Assembly: GCA_026119935.1 (NCBI GenBank)
Contig: JALRMH010000007.1
Coordinates: 921,097-985,096 of the forward strand
Direction of reading: 5' to 3'
Length of the DNA stretch: 64,000 bases
DNA from: Endothia cerciana
Lineage: Eukaryota; Ascomycota; Sordariomycetes; Diaporthales; Cryphonectriaceae
Positions 58,255 to 64,000 of this stretch are shown here, in pieces (within the stretch, counting starts at the first letter, position 1; each line of letters starts with the position of its first letter). Below the pieces are notes generated by a model that had not been told where the DNA came from, ran no database searches, and saw only the letters and a program-made list of their open reading frames with translations. The translations under genes and the position numbers were made by a program.

Positions 58255-58764
58255 ACGGCGACTCGGCTAGACCGGATAAGAACTTCTATATACCCACTTG
58301 TTACACCACTTTTCGGTCATGCGTTCCAGCGGCGCGGCAGCATGGTAGACCCCTCCTCATCTTTCCTCTTGTACCTACCTGTACCCATACTCCCGACTAT
58401 TTCCTCCTGGCGGCGCCAGCTGCCATTCCTCTCACACCATATCTAATGCAGTAACGGGCCGGGGAAGGCGTTTCTGAGCATCAAAACGTATCTGCTTTCT
58501 TGTTTTTCGGCTTGGTCATCTGAATGGGTTCTGGATGGCACTGACGGCATGGTCTCTGGGGGGGAGCTATCTCTCTACATGAGTGTAAATTACTAGATAT
58601 TATCGACAAAAAGATAATATGACATCCCCCCTCACTTTCATTGACCACGCTTCGCTGTGAGATTGTCCCCGTCTAAGGAAGTGATCACGTCCCGGCCGCC
58701 TAAATGTCATGTTGTGAGAAGTCTCTAGTTCTGAACACGAATATAGCGGTGTTGTGTGTGGTTC
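58255..58764. other. Convergent 3' region of SSC1 and the multicopper oxidase
   Basis: No gene. AT-rich segment at 58585-58625 may contain the SSC1 3'-end signal. Confidence 0.5.
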
Positions 58765-61291
58765 TTATACCCTCCTCGTCAATGCCAATGCATCACTCAG
58801 GCCACCGCGCGCCACGCAGAAGCTCTGCGCCAGCGCCATGGCTTCTGGGTCCATATTGCGCACCAAAGCTTTCAGATCATCCGGCCGCTCCAGAAACGAG
58901 GCAGCCATGCCCGCTGCGAGGAAATGGCCGTCAGCTGGACTGGTGCGCGACAAACTCGCGTGAAGTGCAGGTGCCGGCAGGGGCGGGCTCACCTTCTAGA
59001 TGCCACGCAACGTGACAATGTAAAATCCACATGCCGGGGTTGTCAGCCTTGAAGCGGATGACGACGTGGGACTGCTCGGGAACGGTGAAGGTGTCCCGGC
59101 GCATGGGGTTCTCCAGATTCCAGGTTGTCGCGGAGGAAGATGGGCCGGCGTACCGCCCGGGTCCCCAACCTACTATCTGCACGGTATGTCCTGGACTCCT
59201 GTTCAGCAAGAGGGGACTCTTCGGCTCAGGCTCCTGAGGGGTAAACGCGACCGCACATACCATGCATGTGAAAGGGATGCTCCATGGCATCCAGACTACT
59301 GACGGCCACCTGCACCGCCCCCGTCTCACCGGGGACGAGCAAGACCTGCTGGTCGAGCCTGAAGCCCCAGTTGTTGTACGCGCCCTCGCCGCCGGGCACA
59401 AAGTCCTGCTCCAGAGCCTGCCACAGGGTCGCGTCGCCGTCGTACGGTGCCCACGAGGTCCTGTTGACGAAGATGCGGTTGACGGCGCCGACCTGGCGGA
59501 ACTGGAAGTCGACGGCGTACCGCGGGTCCGTCGGGGACAGCCCGTAGGCCTGCTCCGGCCGTCTCGGGACGGGCGTGCCGAAGGGGAGGTCGTAGCACCC
59601 CCACGGGTTGGGGCCTGTCGTGTTGACCTGGGCTGCTTCGAGGACCAGGGCGGCGGCCTCCTCGGACGCGCTGCTTGCACCCTCGTAACTCAACACGCCC
59701 CGCGCCTCGTAACCTATGCTCTCGAGCCCGCTGGAGCTATATGTGCCGAACGGCAGGAAACACTCCCTCTCCAGCGCCGAGCGGATGGTATATTCCCCTA
59801 CTGCCTGGCTCGCGTTCACGATGACCGAGTATCGCTGTCCGATGTTCACGTGCACACCGCTGCTCGCGATCGGCTCGACCTCGACACCGTCGATCTCCAC
59901 GATCGTAAGCTCGTGAGAGCCGATGCTGAACCAGTAGGAGAAATAGGAGGAGTGGTTGATTAGTCGGAGGCGGAGGGTAGAGCCAGGCCTGATGCTCGTC
60001 GTGTAGATCTTCCCACCGCTACATGGTGGTGCGCTGGACTGCTGCTCGGAGGCGAAGGTGGTGGATGTGATTGAGCAGTCGTAGGTGTTCTGCCCGTTGA
60101 GGAGGAGGTTGTCGGACAGGGGCTCGACGCCGGCCTCGCTCGGGTCCCAAGGGGAGGAGGGAGAGAGATAGGATGCTGCGAGCTGGGACGGCAGGTCTCA
60201 TCAATACCATATCGGGTCCCAAGAAGGGCCGGGCTCTACGTGCTCACCTCTGCTGCGAAGGCATGGTAGTTCTCCCCCAGGAAGAGGATCCCATCATCGT
60301 CCGTCTCGGGGACCGCCTCCTCTAGATCATGGATGACCTTTCACAGCTTCAGCAGGAGCCCAGACGATTCCCCACCGGTCTGCGCCTCTTCTCATCATGA
60401 TAGTAGGAGGTAGAGCAGAGCAGAACTCACAATCGGCCCGAAAAGCCCATCGGTGAACTGCACCCCGGTGTGCGCGTGCCACCAGAAGGTGCCCCTCTGC
60501 CCGGCCACCACAAACTCGTACGTCCATGTCCCGCCCGCCGCCGGGATCCCGCACTGGGTCACGCCGGCGACGCCGTCCATCCACGGCGAGCCGTCCTGGT
60601 TGAGCCCGTGGAAGTGGATGCTCGTCGTCGTGTTCGGCATGAGGTTGTTCACCCTCACGCGGAGCGTGTCGCCTGTGTTCGCCTCGATCAGGGGCCCGGG
60701 CGACTGGCCGTTGGCGAGGATCATGGGCTTGTAGAACCCGTCGGGCGCGGCCAAGGCGTGGGAGATGTTGAACTCGAACTCCCGGACCGTCGGGGTGCTG
60801 GATATACGGAAGTCGGTCTTGAGGCTGAGCTGCCCCTCATTGACGAGCTGTGTGAAGGGGACGACGGGGAGGTCATCTGGGACGCCATACTCGTTGTACG
60901 AGGAGGACACGTCCGGCTCGTCGAAAATACTTAATAAAGGATCATAATACGGTATCCCCAGACCCAATCCACAACCGACACCGAGGCCGACTGTGAAAGC
61001 GACGACAATAAGTACGAGGGCCCTGACGGACGGGACAAACCTGCGGAAGTCAGTTGCTCCTGATCTCAGCCTCGGCAATCGCTGTGAGAGGTCAACATTC
61101 TCAATCTCGTCCTCCTCCGCGATCGTTGCTAAAAGCTTCGCCGTGGAGGCATTCTCTCGACGCGACGGGTACAGACCCCGCACTGACGCGACGATGCCTC
61201 GTAGGCCAGTTGACCTCGTGGTCCTGGGCGGCGGGATGAGGTTCGCGGCCTCACCCGATTTCTTGCCCATGTCGTCGAACTCATGGCTCAT
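58765..61291 (-). CDS. Membrane-anchored multicopper oxidase
   Basis: Five exons join in phase to 739 residues: 60431-61291, 60248-60337, 59261-60182, 58993-59190 and 58765-58913. All four copper motifs are intact: IHFHGLNQDG, FWWHAHTGVQ, HPFHMHGHTVQIVG (split by intron 3) and LHCHVAWHLEAGM (split by intron 4). The type-1 copper axial position, Cys+10, is Met, which suggests moderate redox potential. The splices also restore GLFGPIVIHDLEEAV and NYHAFAAELAASYL. The N-terminus is a cytosolic Arg-rich segment (1-88), then one transmembrane helix at about 91-112, so this is a type II protein with the oxidase outside the cytosol; Fet3 ferroxidases are anchored at the C-terminus instead. Several N-glycosylation sites (NTT, NRT, NAS) occur. 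The substrate is unknown: phenolics or metals are both possible. The tail after the last copper site (about 40 residues) has no GPI signal. Confidence 0.92.
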
Positions 61292-61867
61292 TTTATTTAG
61301 GGTGAAAGATGAAAGAAATGGTGTCTCCGGCTACTCACACGCCCGGACAGCAGCAGACTCATTGCGAGGAAGTAAGGGAGGACTTACCGTGTTGACTGGG
61401 AAGGTTTGTTGACGGCGCGGTACCCGACATTCCAAGCACGACAGGGGACTTTGTGAATCAAAGGGCAATTGAAGTGTCAATTGAGTAAGTAGGCTGTCTT
61501 TGTGCTGGCCACGCCCGCGTCGCGTCTAAACGACGGCCTTGATGATCCAAGAACGAGCAGACCTGGTAAAAGTCTGCCAAGGGGCCACACCAAAGCGTTT
61601 ATTTGATGAACCTCCTGCGCGGAATGTCTCGCCTCTTCTTTTCTGGTGATATTGATTCTGACCCTCCCGGATATTTCATCTCTAGGCGGCGTCGGGATGG
61701 ACCTGGCCCAACAGACCGTCCAGTAAGATGCTGCAGATCTTCCCGGCAGGACAAGTGCGTATCACCAGCACAAATCCTACTCACGGCCACTCTTTCAGGA
61801 GAGGATCGCAACCGTCCCAGCGATGGTCTTTTCCTTGGGGTATCCGCGTTATGGACAGATGTATCCT
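61292..61867. other. Intergenic between multicopper oxidase and SRP68
   Basis: 5' flank of the oxidase gene and 3' flank of SRP68 (both minus). No gene or notable repeat. The ORFs at 61599-61892 on both strands overlap each other and the SRP68 end, so they are not supported. Confidence 0.5.
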
Positions 61868-63815
61868 CTAACCCCGCCCGAATCCGAACCATCCCTTCTT
61901 AGCAGGTTGATTCTCAGAATCCGGTTGCACGTTAGTCTTGTTTTGAGGGATCTTGGCCTTCTCAGTCTGCGTCGTAGGATACTGCACGTAGTTCCAGGCG
62001 ACGTCCAGGAACAAGGGCTTGACAGGGATCGGCTCCAGCTTCGGCGGGTACGTGACCACATTCTCGAGATCGACACCTTCAGAGGGATATTGCACCAATC
62101 TCTCGATCAAGGGGCGCTTTGCCGCGTTAGTGTCCGCCTTGCTGGCCTGCTTGCGCAGGTTTGAGATCTCGACAAGGGCCCGAGTGCGCTGTAGCTCCCC
62201 CTTTAGGAGAGTCTGAAGAAAGGAGGCTTCACTTTGGGCAACCTCAACGGTCTTGAGCCCTCCATCTTTGCCTTCGCTGTGCTTGGCGAGGGCTGGCATG
62301 GCGGACTCACACTGATCGTAAGCGTGCTTAGTCAGGGCGAGAGCATTGGCTGCGTTGCCAACCAATGAGTGCGAACGAGCGATGGCAAGAGACCTGCTGA
62401 ATTGTTAGTGACACAATTGATCAGCAAATGGTTTTACAGGGACTCACTTCAGTGCTGTGAAGTACTTCGTCACAGCATCGATCTCTGCTGCGAGGTGCTC
62501 GTCTGCTGCGACTCCAGGCAGCTCGTTGGCGACCTCCAGGCTCTGAAGGGTTTTGTCATACAGATTGACCTTCTTCCCTTGTTGCTTTACTTGTTGACTA
62601 TCCTTGATCAAGGGTTGTTCGATCTCCGGCAGATTCCTCTTGCCCTTCAGACTAGGCCCATCGCCCAGCACAGCACCGTCCTTCTCGCCCATCAACACCC
62701 TATTGCGACCTATCTGCCAGCTCAGCAAGTCGTACTTTAGCTTCGTGCGCAGGATGGCCAAGTTCTGCATGCGTGAGTCGCCCTGAGCGATGCCTTGTTC
62801 CTTGAGCTCGTCAATTGCCTGTTGTGTAGCGTCCACCGCGTCATTGCTGATCTCGAGTACGGCATCGTAAGCTTCAGCCTTGCTGTTTGGTCGCAGATCC
62901 GAAGAAGCGCCGAGTTTCTGAGATAGCTCTGCAGTAGCGCTCTCGAGAGCCTCCAGCTTCAGTGCAATTTCCGCGTCTTCAACGGGCACTTTCCTGTGTC
63001 TCCATGTCGTGAATCTCAGCGCACCGCCATCAGTCATGGTTGTATCCCCGTCTTCCTTCAAGAAACTTGGCGCGACGTCGTCGACCCTCGACACCAGAGC
63101 GTCGTCGGAATGCGGGAAATGCTTCTTGGCCAGGGCAAGTATGGAAAGAGTCGTTGGTATGTCAAGTTGGCGCTGTGCAAAACGCAGAGGTGTGTCGACC
63201 GAGTCCGAGACGTAGTCCTTGAAGATATTGCCTTCCAGGGCGGACGTTGGCAGAGCCGTGTAGATGATCTTGGCGATGGCGTAGCTCTCGAGACACTGCT
63301 GCCACTTCTTACCGCGGAAGGCAGAGTCTCCCTTGAGAACTGCCGCGTACGCCCATGCGCTTAGAACATCGGCTGAGCTTGCACCGCCCTCCTTGTCTGC
63401 CAGCGTGGCGACCAGCTTCTCGACGATCTTGGTGGCCTGGACCAGCTTCGAGATGATCTGTGATCGCGTCTCGCCATTGATTTCGTCCCGTGACCGCCAT
63501 GCCATCGACTTGGCCCAGCATCTTTCGGCGGTGAGGAGAGGCACTTGTATGAAACTGAGGCAGTGGTCAGCCTGATCTCCTGTTTGCTTCAGGCGGCCCC
63601 AGAAGCCGGAGGGTCACTCACTCATGGTTCTGAGCCAGCTGCGAGGGTGTCACCTCGAAGTTGGAGTGGTTCTTGGCCGGGTTCTTGTCCTGGATGCCTA
63701 GTCTCTTCTTGGTGCTCCTCAGTCGCGTGGTCAGTCGCGAAGCGTATGCACTGTAGTCATTGGCGTAGTCGAGCAGCTCGAGCCTCGTCTCGAGGACGAA
63801 CTTGGTCGCATCCAT
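61868..63815 (-). CDS. SRP68: Signal recognition particle subunit SRP68
   Basis: Three exons, 63622-63815, 62448-63554 and 61868-62393, give 608 residues, the normal length. SRP68 forms a heterodimer with SRP72 on SRP RNA in the particle that targets nascent secretory proteins to the ER. Donors are GTGAGT at both introns; acceptors are CCTCAG and CAGCAG. The N-terminal RNA-binding domain begins MDATKFVLETRLELLDYAND and has the basic stretch RLTTRLRSTKKRLGI. The first splice gives QLAQNHDFIQVPLLTAERCW, a family hallmark. Helical repeats follow (SAWAYAAVLKGDSAFRGKKW; GRNRVLMGEKDGAVL), and the C-terminus holds the SRP72-contact region, with LFLDVAWNYVQYP near the end, then a basic tail finishing KKGWFGFGRG. 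The start at 63815 agrees with fungal homologues. Confidence 0.95.
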
Positions 63816-64000
63816 AGTCGCGTTGTGGCTGCCTTCCCATGCACAAAATGAGCGTGGATCAGATACGCATGGGATTGTATCGGGAAGAGATGCGCAGTCG
63901 GATCACACTGCAAATCGTAATCGAGGTAGCGTTGAGGCCGTTGCTCAGTAAAGATGCTGAGGAATACCAATCCGCCTGCTTCAAAAAAGTGCCCCGCTGG
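63816..64000. other. 5' flank of SRP68 at the window edge
   Basis: Promoter-side sequence only. No feature is recognised in these last 185 bases. Confidence 0.4.

Overview
The window is a nuclear contig segment from a filamentous ascomycete, most likely a Sordariomycete. Coding exons are GC-rich, and the short introns have GTAAGT/GTACGT/GTGAGT donors, CTNAC-type branch points and YAG acceptors. The marker genes are typical of Pezizomycotina: a two-domain CHO2-type phosphatidylethanolamine N-methyltransferase, a DUF2415 WD-repeat protein, a membrane-anchored multicopper oxidase and a fungal PH-domain protein. All gene models were joined by hand from splice sites and reading-frame phase; nothing was searched against a database.

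Left flank (about 1-14.9 kb). This part is visibly more AT-rich and gene-poor. It holds a secreted Cys/Thr-rich protein built from three repeats (817-1732, minus), a 66-residue two-exon protein (5789-6075), a decayed coding-like stretch (6560-7178, minus), a 121-residue cysteine-rich protein with DnaJ-like CxxCxGxG motifs (8653-9018), and a four-exon single-pass membrane protein with a Ser/Thr stalk and a CCPTGF motif (10095-11440, minus). It looks like accessory or subtelomere-like sequence.

Middle (about 15-40 kb). Housekeeping genes are separated by long, low-complexity intergenic DNA: an Atos/FAM214-type protein (14973-17503, minus), mitochondrial NAD-isocitrate dehydrogenase subunit 2 (19541-20713, minus), the rRNA-processing factor FYV7 (21465-22190, plus), CHO2 (22759-25924, minus), two fungal proteins of unknown function (29698-31312 and 33572-34186, plus), eIF3g (35207-36194, minus) and a PH-domain protein (37257-39890, minus). 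IDH2/FYV7 and CHO2/29698 are divergent pairs. A 10-N assembly gap lies at 17768-17777 between complementary G- and C-runs.

The 40-48 kb stretch is gene-poor and rich in microsatellites, with one uncertain small membrane protein (46040-46651, minus).

Right part (48-64 kb). This part is compact: a Ser-rich coiled-coil protein (48056-49388, plus), a mitochondrial L-2-hydroxyglutarate-dehydrogenase-like flavoprotein (50162-51677, plus), a DUF2415 WD-repeat protein (52431-54874, minus), mitochondrial Hsp70 SSC1 (56061-58254, plus) with a heat-shock-element-like promoter, an N-terminally anchored multicopper oxidase (58765-61291, minus) and SRP68 (61868-63815, minus).

The genes do not form one pathway and I see no biosynthetic cluster. 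Three products act in mitochondria (IDH2, SSC1, L2HGDH-like), and CHO2 and SRP68 act at the ER, but this looks like ordinary gene order. The most unusual structural feature is more than twenty poly-G/poly-C runs of 10 or more bases, all in non-coding sequence between 8 and 52 kb. No tRNA, rRNA, CRISPR array or intact transposon was recognised.
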